Assembly (NCBI GenBank): GCA_964478915.1
Contig: CAYZKG010000026.1
Location: forward strand, 1 to 24,415
Reading direction: 5' to 3'
Length of the DNA: 24,415 nt
Origin: CAYJUM01 sp964478915
Lineage (GTDB): Bacteria > Nitrospirota > Nitrospiria > Nitrospirales > Nitrospiraceae
In this document: positions 8,011 through 14,822 of the stretch, in pieces
How the letters are laid out: every line of letters starts with the position of its first letter
Position numbering within the stretch: the stretch's first letter is position 1
Program-made: the position numbers and the translations under genes
Notes under the pieces: model-generated
What the model was told of the DNA's origin: nothing
The model's database searches: none
The model's input: the letters and a program-made list of their open reading frames with translations, nothing else

Positions 8011-8502
8011 TTAGGTCCGGGTATAGGTGCCGGACTTCCCTCCCGACTTGGACGCCAGATAGATCTCGCCGAAGCTCATTCCTTTGTCCACCGCCTTGCA
8101 CATATCATAGATCGTCAAGGCCGCGACCGATACGGCGGTCATCGCCTCCATCTCGACCCCGGTCTGGCCGGTGGTCTTCGCGGTCGCCGTGATGAGGATG
8201 GAACAGCGGCCGTCGGCATCGGGTTGAGGGTCCTCTTTGAAGGCAATATCCACACTGGTAATCAGCAAAGGATGGCACATGGGAATGAGGTCCGGGGTTC
8301 GCTTCGCTCCCATGACGCCGGCCACCTGCGCGACCGCCAGCACGTCTCCCTTGGCGATGCAGCCCCGTTGAATTTTCTCCAGGGTCTCCGGCTTCATGAA
8401 GACACGGCCTTGGGCGGTGGCCACACGCTCGGTCGCATCCTTTCTTGTCACATCCACCATGCGGGCGCGACCGGATTCGTTAAAGTGGGTGAAGTCAGCC
8501 AT
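8011..8502 (-). CDS. moaC: Cyclic pyranopterin monophosphate synthase MoaC
   Basis: Converts 3',8-cyclo-GTP made by MoaA to cyclic pyranopterin monophosphate. The 163-residue protein is full length, with the MCHPL motif (C76, H77), the KTTGQTGVEMEA stretch and the catalytic YDMCKAVDK segment (D133, K136, equivalent to E. coli D128 and K131). The ATG at 8502 is preceded by AGGAG at close spacing. It is first in the moa operon, behind the promoter at 8543-8572. Confidence 0.97.
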   Translation of the reverse strand: MADFTHFNESGRARMVDVTRKDATERVATAQGRVFMKPETLEKIQRGCIAKGDVLAVAQVAGVMGAKRTPDLIPMCHPLLITSVDIAFKEDPQPDADGRCSILITATAKTTGQTGVEMEAMTAVSVAALTIYDMCKAVDKGMSFGEIYLASKSGGKSGTYTRT

Positions 8503-8542
8503 TTCTCCTGAGGAATTGCGGCCTTCTGTGGGCCGTCGTTGA

Positions 8543-8572
8543 ATTATAGAAGTCGCTCAGAAACTTAGTCAA
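8543..8572 (-). promoter_or_regulatory. Sigma70-type promoter of the moaC-moaDE-moaA-permease operon
   Basis: Minus strand: -35 TTGACT (8572-8567), 18-base spacer, perfect -10 TATAAT (8548-8543). It would give a leader of about 35 bases before moaC, too short for a Moco riboswitch. Confidence 0.72.
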
Positions 8573-8597
8573 GCCAAAAGGGGAGCCGGGGCGCGTC

Positions 8598-8626
8598 TTG
8601 ACACCCCTAAGGCGCTCATCGAGAAT
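8598..8626 (+). promoter_or_regulatory. Promoter of folB-methyltransferase gene
   Basis: -35 TTGACA (8598-8603), 17-base spacer, -10 GAGAAT (8621-8626, four of six matches). The predicted start of transcription is only about 8 bases before ATG 8641. It is divergent from the moa promoter, the two -35 boxes being 25 bases apart. Confidence 0.5.
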
Positions 8627-8640
8627 GGTGCTCACCTAGA

Positions 8641-9558
8641 ATGCAACCCATGGCTCGGTCGGTCATTCTCGTCGAACGCCTTCAATTTCAAGGTCGGTGC
8701 GGCGTTACCTCCGAAGAGCGTGAAGTCCCCCAGCCGATGGCCGTCGACCTGGAGCTGGAGTATCCAGCCGAGCACGCCGCCGCGACCGACGACATTGCCC
8801 ATGCCGTGGATTACGCCAAGGTGGTCAAACGCCTGCTCCAGCTCGCCTCGACCGAGCGCTTCGTGCTGGTGGAAGCCTTTGCCGAGCGCCTCACCGGCGC
8901 GCTCCTGGAAGAATTCCCCATCTCGGCGGTCCGGCTTTGGCTGCGGAAGCTCAAGCCACCGCTTGCCGATGTGGCAGGATCGGTCGGAGTCCGTCTCGAG
9001 CGCGTACGGCCGGCCGAACGCCATCACGCAGCAGGGCCCACAGAATTTCTGAGAGCGCAAGCACACCGTTTCCCCAAAGGCCGGGCGCTCGATGTCGCCG
9101 CTGGCCGCGGTCGCAACGCCGTGTACCTGGCGGCTCAAGGGTGGACCGTGGAAGCCCTAGACCGTGACGAAGAAGCCTTGGCCGCGATCGCCAGCGCCGC
9201 GAAGGAGCGGCGTCTCTCCAACCTGACACTCCGGCGGATGGATCTGGAAACCGAGCCTGTCCTTCCTGCATCGCGTTATGATCTCATCATTGTATTCTTT
9301 TACCTTCAGCGAAACCTCTTCCCCGCCATTCTGAAAGCGCTCAAGCCTGGCGGCGGGCTGGTGTACGAGACTTTCCTGATCGACAACCATCTGCGATACC
9401 AGCATCCCCGTCGCAAGGAATTCTGCCTGGACCACAACGAGCTCTTGCGGCTGACCTCAGGGCTTCGCGTGCTACACTACGATGAGGGTGAGCACGACGG
9501 TGGCTATCAGGACGAGCGCGCCATCACGGCACGCCTGGTTGCCGTGCGTGAACCGTGA
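8641..9558 (+). CDS. Dihydroneopterin aldolase (FolB) fused to a SAM-dependent methyltransferase
   Basis: Residues 1-122 are FolB, which cleaves dihydroneopterin to 6-hydroxymethyl-dihydropterin in folate synthesis. The SEERE segment (E25/E26), Y58 in HAVDYAKV, and K105 in the LKPP motif match the active-site glutamate, tyrosine and lysine of the family. After a short linker (about 123-140), residues 147-305 are a class I methyltransferase of TehB-like type: motif I ALDVAAGRGRNAVYLA with G155/G157, acidic D174 ending strand 2, then FFYLQRNLFPAILKALKPGG as motifs IV-V. The methyl acceptor is unknown. The frame is continuous with no internal stop, so the fusion is seen directly. There is no good Shine-Dalgarno for ATG 8641; ATG 8650 in the same frame is an alternative. 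The 3' end runs into a heptamer array. Confidence 0.87.
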   Translation: MQPMARSVILVERLQFQGRCGVTSEEREVPQPMAVDLELEYPAEHAAATDDIAHAVDYAKVVKRLLQLASTERFVLVEAFAERLTGALLEEFPISAVRLWLRKLKPPLADVAGSVGVRLERVRPAERHHAAGPTEFLRAQAHRFPKGRALDVAAGRGRNAVYLAAQGWTVEALDRDEEALAAIASAAKERRLSNLTLRRMDLETEPVLPASRYDLIIVFFYLQRNLFPAILKALKPGGGLVYETFLIDNHLRYQHPRRKEFCLDHNELLRLTSGLRVLHYDEGEHDGGYQDERAITARLVAVREP

Positions 9559-9588
9559 TGCGTAAGGCGTCTCGCGCATAACGCTTAT
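9547..9588 (+). repeat. Heptamer-repeat array joining folB-MTase and PHP genes
   Basis: Six consecutive 7-base units of the form CGTNANN/CGCNTNN, beginning CGTGAAC, CGTGATG. The array starts inside the last codons of the upstream gene, includes its stop, and ends at the ATG of the PHP gene. The word GCGTAAGGCG is shared with the array at 4429-4438. Confidence 0.65.
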
Positions 9589-10450
9589 GGATCGCATCGA
9601 CCTGCACCTCCACACCACGTACTCGGACGGCAGCCTGCCGCCGGAACAGGTCCTTGCCCTGGCTCAGGCGGCGGGCGTCGGCGTGCTGGCCATCACGGAC
9701 CACGACACCGTCGAGGGGCTGCCCGACGCGATCGCCGCGGGAGCACGATTGGGCATCGAAGTGATTCCCGGAATCGAGATCAGCGCACGCTATGGACACG
9801 GCGGCCCCAAGGGGGAGATCCACATCCTGGGCTATTTTCTCGACTGGAAGGACGCCGAGCTGCATGCCCGTCTCGCCCGCTTCCGCGCCACGCGCCACGC
9901 GCGCAACCCGCGCATCATCGAGAAGCTGAACGAGCTTGGACTGAAGATCGGCTACGACGAGGTCAAGTCGCTTGCCGGCAACGAGTCCGTGGGGCGCCCG
10001 CATATCGCTCGCGTGCTCATGGAGAAGGGGTACGTCCAGTCCGCCAAGGAAGCGTTCGAGCGCTATCTCGCCGAAGGAGCTGCGGCCTACGTCTCGCGCG
10101 AGCTTCCCGAGCCCGGGGAGGCCATCGCGGCGATCCGCGCCGCCCGCGGCGTGGCGGTCCTCGCGCATCCGTCCTGGCTGGAGCGAGCGGACCAGAGCAT
10201 CTACAAGATCTGCGAGCGCATGAAAGGGGAAGGGCTACAAGGCGTCGAAGTCCATTACAGCACGCATCGGCCTGAGCAGACCGCCCAGTATCTGGAGACC
10301 GCCCGTCGGCTGGATCTGCTCGTGACCGGCGGCAGCGACTTCCACGGAATCACGAAGCCTGACATCCAGGTGGGCATCGGACGCGGCACGCTCGCGGTGC
10401 CGCAGAAGCTCCTCGAGCCTCTTCGCGCCGCCGCCGCCCAGCCGCGATAG
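9587..10450 (+). CDS. PHP-domain phosphoesterase (TrpH/YciV, RNase AM-like)
   Basis: Metal-dependent phosphoesterase of 287 residues. PHP motifs are complete: H7-x-H9 and D14 (LHLHTTYSDG), TDHDT (37-41), PGIEIS, LAHP and the C-terminal SDFHG. Characterised TrpH/YciV relatives hydrolyse nucleoside 3',5'-bisphosphates and trim RNA 5' ends (RNase AM), so nucleotide or RNA turnover is the likely role. The ATG at 9587 has no Shine-Dalgarno and follows directly on the heptamer array. It is co-directional with the folB fusion 28 bases upstream. Confidence 0.88.
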   Translation: MDRIDLHLHTTYSDGSLPPEQVLALAQAAGVGVLAITDHDTVEGLPDAIAAGARLGIEVIPGIEISARYGHGGPKGEIHILGYFLDWKDAELHARLARFRATRHARNPRIIEKLNELGLKIGYDEVKSLAGNESVGRPHIARVLMEKGYVQSAKEAFERYLAEGAAAYVSRELPEPGEAIAAIRAARGVAVLAHPSWLERADQSIYKICERMKGEGLQGVEVHYSTHRPEQTAQYLETARRLDLLVTGGSDFHGITKPDIQVGIGRGTLAVPQKLLEPLRAAAAQPR

Positions 10451-10510
10451 CGCCCTTTCTGGTCGGCAGGGCATGGAGATGACGCCCTCGGGGCGGTGAT
10501 GGTCTGAAGA

Positions 10511-11014
10511 TCAATTAGGGCTGGCGGGCATGAGGTCGGTTTCGTCGACCCACGAGACCTGCGTCTGAGAAAACCGGACTTGGTAAAGCCACCGGCCCTG
10601 TTGCCACAGGCCATCCTGCACCACTCCGTACCTGTACTCGCTGCTGCGGGATTCCGGAAGAGGATTGATCCCCGCCCCCGCATAGATCACGCCGTGTCTT
10701 TTCACCTGCACCCTGACCCCTTCGGCAAACCTCGGGCTCGATGGGTTCGACGCATTGGAGAACGGAGTCCCTGGCAATTTCACAGGCTGAAGCGGTGTGA
10801 ATTTGATCAAGTTCGCAGTCGGGCGGTTGGGGTCGAAATACAAAATGTTGTAAAACAGGAATGCAAGGACAACCACGCTGGCCAGTGCCCCGAAGCCCAG
10901 CAGCGGCCACAGGGACTGCATCTCGGGGTTCAGCCTACGGTACCGCTCGGGCAGCACCGTCCGGCTCCGAGTCAATGCGGTCCAAAGCTTTCCCTGTCTG
11001 CGGAACTTTGGCAT
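10511..11014 (-). CDS. Single-pass membrane protein with SH3-like C-terminal domain
   Basis: 167 residues: a basic N-terminus (residues 1-32), one membrane helix (about 35-56, LWPLLGFGALASVVVLAFLFY), a Pro-rich linker, then a beta-rich domain (about 98-163) ending in GRWLYQVRFSQTQVSWVDETDL, a pattern seen in SH3-like extracytoplasmic domains. ATG 11014 is preceded by AGAGG at 8 bases. It converges with the PHP gene (60-base gap with a CGCCC/GGGCG mini-hairpin at 10483-10495) and diverges from the lipoprotein gene at 11159. The layout is similar to the product of 16764-17471. Specific function not recognised. Confidence 0.7.
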   Translation of the reverse strand: MPKFRRQGKLWTALTRSRTVLPERYRRLNPEMQSLWPLLGFGALASVVVLAFLFYNILYFDPNRPTANLIKFTPLQPVKLPGTPFSNASNPSSPRFAEGVRVQVKRHGVIYAGAGINPLPESRSSEYRYGVVQDGLWQQGRWLYQVRFSQTQVSWVDETDLMPASPN

Positions 11015-11158
11015 AATTCATGCCTCTTTAAAAAACTTACACGCACCGGCCGGTCGCTGTCCAGCCCTGTCGAATCCTGGACACATCACTTGACAGATTA
11101 CACAGGTTGAAGTAACTGTGGGACTGACGGAGAGCCAACCAAGACGAAAGGGCCAGCC

Positions 11159-11584
11159 ATGAGAATTCTGCGTTTCCGTACCTGCGATCGCCTCGTTGTG
11201 AGTCTGGCGGCCCTCGGCCTGGGGCTCACCCTCTCCGCCTGCACCTTCAAGGCTACGACCAAAGCGACAACCGACGTCTTTACCGATTTCTCGTCGAGCA
11301 CCTTCGGGAATCCGTGGCTCACGAGCGAAGGGGTCATCCGGGAGGACTATCAACCGATCGTGTTCGTCGCCAACAACTTCGAAAGCCTGCAACAGGATAT
11401 GGCGCAAGGTGCCGGGGAGCACCTCGCGTCGCTGGGATCGCTCTTGGGTGTCCCGAGTGAGCGCCGAGGCGAATGGTTCGCGCTCGTGCAGGACCGCTAC
11501 TCGACCCTGTTTCCATCCGGCCAGACCACCCCGGTGGAGCTCCTCGCCGCCCTGGCTCGAACCCTCCCGCCTCCGCCGCGCTAA
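11159..11584 (+). CDS. Lipoprotein, DUF3015-like
   Basis: 141 residues with a textbook lipoprotein signal: a basic start, a hydrophobic stretch, and lipobox L25-S26-A27-C28. The mature part (NNFESLQQDMAQGAGEHLASLGSLLGV) recalls the DUF3015 family of small exported proteins of unknown function; this similarity is recalled, not computed. Only a weak Shine-Dalgarno (AAAGGG) precedes ATG 11159. A TTGACA at 11090-11095 could be a -35 box but no good -10 follows at standard spacing. Confidence 0.72.
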   Translation: MRILRFRTCDRLVVSLAALGLGLTLSACTFKATTKATTDVFTDFSSSTFGNPWLTSEGVIREDYQPIVFVANNFESLQQDMAQGAGEHLASLGSLLGVPSERRGEWFALVQDRYSTLFPSGQTTPVELLAALARTLPPPPR

Positions 11585-11614
11585 CCAGGATTCTTCACAA
11601 GTAGGTAGGTGCGT

Positions 11615-11929
11615 ATGGCGATGCCGGTGCTCGAAGCCAGTAAAGATCTCCCCCTGACCGTACATACCTCGCCGCCGGATATCTCGATCCGCCATGTGGC
11701 GCGCCTGATGACCGCGCGCGGCGTCGGCTCGGTGGTGGTCGTGGATGGTCTCAAGCCGATCGGGATCCTCACGGATCGTGATGTAGTGGTACGGGTCACC
11801 GCGCCGGGCCTCGATGCGATGCGGATCCGGGTCGGCACGGTCATGTCGTCGCCGGTGGTGACAGTGTCCGAGCGCGAGAGCGTGGACGCGGCTATTCAGC
11901 TCATGAAACAACACGGGACTACGACTTGA
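11615..11929 (+). CDS. CBS-domain protein, truncated in the second CBS repeat
   Basis: 104 residues from ATG 11615 (preceded by AGGTAGG). The first CBS motif is complete (residues about 15-65, SIRHVARLMTARGVGSVVVVDGLKPIGILTDRDVVVRV). The second begins normally (VGTVMSSPVVTVSERESVDAAIQLMKQHG) but stops after three more residues, where the family would continue with a LPVVD...GIVSLRDL segment. Stand-alone CBS-pair proteins are about 140 residues and bind adenine nucleotides, so this gene has lost about 40 residues. It may be non-functional. Its stop overlaps the next fragment as TTGA. Confidence 0.75.
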   Translation: MAMPVLEASKDLPLTVHTSPPDISIRHVARLMTARGVGSVVVVDGLKPIGILTDRDVVVRVTAPGLDAMRIRVGTVMSSPVVTVSERESVDAAIQLMKQHGTTT

Positions 11930-12153
11930 CCTTGCGGTTGGTGCACGCCGATTCCGACAGCGTGCTCGCAGAGGCGAGCTTCTCGGTACACATCGTGGAC
12001 CGGCTGTCCATTACGGACTTCGGCCTTAACCTGCCGGTCGTGCCGTTTCCCACGCCTGGGCGGTACGAGGTCCTTCTGTCTGCCAACAAGGAATTTCTCG
12101 GGCGACGGGAATTTTGGGTGTCCCAGCTGAAGCAAGACAAGCCTGCCTCCTAA
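11926..12153 (+). pseudogene. Headless 3' fragment of an unidentified gene fused behind the CBS gene
   Basis: 75 codons without a convincing start; the frame is open upstream of TTG 11926 into the CBS gene (reading RDYDLTLRLVHADSDS), so the natural N-terminus is missing. The residues LSITDFGLNLPVVPFPTPGRYEVLLSANKEFLGRREF look like the last beta-strands of a beta-sandwich domain (resembling DUF6941-type proteins, an uncertain recollection). TTG 11926 overlaps the CBS stop and could in principle be read by coupling. The likely origin is a deletion joining two neighbouring genes. Confidence 0.6.
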
Positions 12154-12211
12154 GTATTGCGTCGTGGAACGTGGCCGCGGTAATATGCTACCTCGGATCA
12201 CGGAGCACTCC

Positions 12212-13051
12212 ATGACACCTTCCATGTCGAGCGCGCGAGCCGCCGCTCTCCTTGCGGGCACCGCCCTGTTCGTTGGCTGTGTGAGCCTCAACACCCATAA
12301 CGACACGGTCGCCAAATTGGACAAGGCCCGTAAGGTCCTGTCCCAGGCCAGCGAAGAGATCAAGTCACTCCAGCAAGACAAAGCCCGTCTGGAACAGGAC
12401 AAAGCCCGTCTCGAAAAAGAGGCCGAGAATCTGAAAAAAGGTCTCGCCGATCTGGAAAGCGCTGCCACCCAGGCGAAACAGGAGTTCGCCAAGCTGCGGA
12501 CTGATTTAGAAGCCGCCGAGCGCGAGCGGGCCGAACGTGAGGCGAAAGTCCAGGAGTTGAGCCGCGCGCGGGATGACCTTGCCCGAGCCCTTGAGTCGGA
12601 GATCGCGAAAGAGCAAGTCGCCATCCAGCAGACGCAGGATCAGCTGGCGGTCACCATGGTGGACCATGTCCTGTTCAGATCCGGCCAGACCGAGATGACG
12701 CCGGAAGGGCTCAAGGTCCTCACACAACTGGCCGAGACGCTGAAGAAGGTGCCCGATAAGCAGATCCACATCGAGGGCCATACCGACAACAAGGGCATCG
12801 GCCCCAAACTCCGCGACAAGTACCCGACCAACTGGGAGCTTTCCACCGCGCGCGCGGCCAGCGTGGTCCGGCATCTCGTCCAGCAGGGCGGCTTGGGCCG
12901 TGAGAGGCTCACGGCGGTGGGCTATGCCGACACCCGCCCTGTGGCGAGCAATGATTCGCGGGCAGGACGGCAGGCCAATCGCCGCATTGAGATTATCCTC
13001 TCCTCAACACCGCTAGCTGTCCCCGCCCCGCCAGGCTCTAACTCGAAGTAG
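12212..13051 (+). CDS. OmpA-family lipoprotein with coiled-coil (peptidoglycan-binding)
   Basis: 279 residues from ATG 12212, which has GGAG at 6 bases; upstream in-frame starts would bury the signal peptide. A lipoprotein signal ends at F20-V21-G22-C23. Residues about 40-155 are a charged coiled coil (repeated QDKARLE units, visible as a DNA direct repeat GACAAAGCCCGTCT near 12377 and 12399). The OmpA-like domain follows (about 165-270): VLFRSGQTEMTPEG, IEGHTDNKGIG, ELSTARAASVVRHL and AGRQANRRIEI, covering the peptidoglycan diaminopimelate-binding residues. It probably tethers the outer membrane to the cell wall, as Pal-like proteins do. Confidence 0.88.
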   Translation: MTPSMSSARAAALLAGTALFVGCVSLNTHNDTVAKLDKARKVLSQASEEIKSLQQDKARLEQDKARLEKEAENLKKGLADLESAATQAKQEFAKLRTDLEAAERERAEREAKVQELSRARDDLARALESEIAKEQVAIQQTQDQLAVTMVDHVLFRSGQTEMTPEGLKVLTQLAETLKKVPDKQIHIEGHTDNKGIGPKLRDKYPTNWELSTARAASVVRHLVQQGGLGRERLTAVGYADTRPVASNDSRAGRQANRRIEIILSSTPLAVPAPPGSNSK

Positions 13052-13191
13052 AAGTGGTCGTGCTTTCCGCACCACCGCAGGCCGTGACGGCTCTGCTCCG
13101 CTACCGGCTGACAGAACACACCTGAGGCGCAAACCCTGGATGACAGGAGAGATAGAAGAGATGGGCTTGCTGGCTTGTCAGCGAGGCTGCT

Positions 13192-14214
13192 TCAGTTGTC
13201 CGGGGCTTCGACGATGTGGTTCTCGAAGCGGGTGCACCCTTCGGCCAGCAGCCCGTTGGTGAGCACCTCGCCGGGCCATTCGATGGGGAGATCGGCGGTG
13301 AAGACCCAGACGTCCTGCGACGTCCAGATGGGCCCATGGTCTTCAGGCAGCTCGGGATCGAAAAGATCCGTCCATACCGGCATATAGACGCCGTTCCCGC
13401 ACTGGGTATGGAGATGCACGATCGTCCGGCTGCGGACGCTGGGCTCCAGGTCCCGCCACACGGCGATGGTGTCATCGGCAAGCCGATGCAGCCGCACGGC
13501 GTTCTGGGCATCGAACAGCGCGTACGCCGCGTACACCGGCGCATCCAGGATCTGAGCCGCCGGCGCCAGCTCCGGACACTGAGCCACGAGGCCGTCGAGC
13601 AATGCCTGGCGCTCGGGCTCACCCAATTCCTCGGGAAGCCCCGGGTCCGGCAGACCGATCATCTCGAACAACAAGAAAGCCGTGCACTCCACCGGCGGAT
13701 GGAGGCGTGCGGCGACAGGCATCCGCCGTTGGGAATCGGCCAGGGCCGAGATGTGCTGGCTGAGGTCGTGCAGCGAGAGGTGATCGAGCGTCGCATCCGT
13801 GAGGAGTCGGGGCTCGACCATCACCACGGTGCCGGGCGGCAGACCCAGGTTTTTGTGGAGGAGATCCGCGGTAATCACCGGGTCGATCTTCAACCGCAGC
13901 GGCCACTGCAGATTCGCCTGAAGAGGCAGCTCTATCGCGGCCATCACGGCGTAGGACGGCTTGTCTTCCATCCCGGGAGCGTCGCAGTCCATCACCACGG
14001 TGCAGGCCGCCTCCGCCAGCAGATCGAACAGCCACTCGGCCATCTCCTCATCGAGGGCCGCCAGCACGGTCAGTGCGTCGTGCTCACGGTCCTGTTCGAG
14101 GAGAGCCTGCAGTGTGTCAATCGCCGCATCGGCGTCTCCGTGATCGTGGCGACGGGCATTGATCAGGTGGATGAGGTCGCGCGTTAACGGATCAGGCCGA
14201 CTCCAGCTAGCCAT
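13192..14214 (-). CDS. Hypothetical cytosolic protein, 340 residues
   Basis: Starts at ATG 14214 with a strong GGAGG at 5 bases; 24 further upstream codons are in frame but precede that site. No signal peptide or membrane helix. The composition is acidic and Leu/Pro/Ala rich with no motif I recognise; segments such as DCDAPGMEDKPSYAVMAAIELPLQ and RTIVHLHTQCGNGVYMPVW look like well-folded alpha/beta sequence. It may correspond to a conserved family I cannot name. It lies 73 bases downstream of the YjbQ gene on the same strand and converges with the OmpA-like gene. Confidence 0.6.
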   Translation of the reverse strand: MASWSRPDPLTRDLIHLINARRHDHGDADAAIDTLQALLEQDREHDALTVLAALDEEMAEWLFDLLAEAACTVVMDCDAPGMEDKPSYAVMAAIELPLQANLQWPLRLKIDPVITADLLHKNLGLPPGTVVMVEPRLLTDATLDHLSLHDLSQHISALADSQRRMPVAARLHPPVECTAFLLFEMIGLPDPGLPEELGEPERQALLDGLVAQCPELAPAAQILDAPVYAAYALFDAQNAVRLHRLADDTIAVWRDLEPSVRSRTIVHLHTQCGNGVYMPVWTDLFDPELPEDHGPIWTSQDVWVFTADLPIEWPGEVLTNGLLAEGCTRFENHIVEAPDN

Positions 14215-14287
14215 GGAACCTCCGTGAACCGTGAGAGTTGCCGGACGTCTGTCAGGTATGTTGCCAAACTGTCGCCGTGAACGCAAG

Positions 14288-14740
14288 TCACTCGCCGATC
14301 ACTTTGATCAGCACTCGCTTTCGGCGGCGTCCGTCAAACTCTCCGTAAAAAATCTGTTCCCACGGTCCGAAATCCATTCGCCCGTCAGTGATGGCCACCA
14401 CGACTTCCCGTCCCATCAGCTGCCGTTTGATATGCGCATCGCCGTTGTCTTCGCCCGTTTCATTGTGGTGGTACCGGGCGGCCTGCGGGACGAGCCGTTC
14501 CAGAAACGCATCGTAGTCCTTGATGAGGCCCTGCTCGTCATCGTTGATGTACACGCTTGCGGTGATGTGCATGGCATTGACCAGCACCATGCCTTCCCGC
14601 ACGCCGCTCTTGCGCACGGCTGCTTCGACCTGAGGCGTGATGTTGACATAGGCCCGCCGCGCTTTGGTCTCGAACCAGAGTTCTTCCCGGTAGGATTTCA
14701 TGGGACATGCGGCGGGTGGTGCGATGGGTGTTGGGCCCAT
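14288..14740 (-). CDS. yjbQ: YjbQ/UPF0047 family protein
   Basis: Small conserved protein annotated in the family as secondary thiamine-phosphate synthase, a weak activity seen when overproduced; the true role is unsettled. Family motifs: HITASVYINDDE, HHNETGEDNGDAHIKRQLMG with the conserved histidines, and FGPWEQIFYGEFDGRRRKRV at the end. Homology begins at MKSYREELWF (ATG 14701, giving 137 residues, the usual length), but only ATG 14740 has a Shine-Dalgarno (GAGG at 4 bases), so the longer start is given here; the 13 extra residues may or may not be made. It is divergent from nrdJ. Confidence 0.85.
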   Translation of the reverse strand: MGPTPIAPPAACPMKSYREELWFETKARRAYVNITPQVEAAVRKSGVREGMVLVNAMHITASVYINDDEQGLIKDYDAFLERLVPQAARYHHNETGEDNGDAHIKRQLMGREVVVAITDGRMDFGPWEQIFYGEFDGRRRKRVLIKVIGE

Positions 14741-14810
14741 TGTGCCTCAGCTGGTGTGGAAGTGCAAGTGATCAGCGCGGTGCGAATGGTGTTCCTGCAG
14801 TCAAATCGCA

Positions 14811-14816
14811 TATAAT
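14811..14816 (+). promoter_or_regulatory. Perfect -10 box six bases before the nrdJ ATG (leaderless transcript likely)
   Basis: TATAAT at 14811-14816 is followed by GGGGCC and then ATG 14823. Transcription normally begins about 7 bases after the -10 box, so the mRNA would begin at or next to the start codon. No convincing -35 box lies 16-18 bases upstream. Confidence 0.5.
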
Positions 14817-14822
14817 GGGGCC

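Noticed and set aside
8503..8640. Moco riboswitch upstream of moaC
   Set aside because: Only about 35 bases lie between the predicted transcription start and moaC; no room for the aptamer.
14741..14822. Cobalamin or NrdR-type control upstream of nrdJ
   Set aside because: The gap is 82 bases, the transcript seems leaderless, and no cobalamin aptamer or clear pair of NrdR boxes was found.
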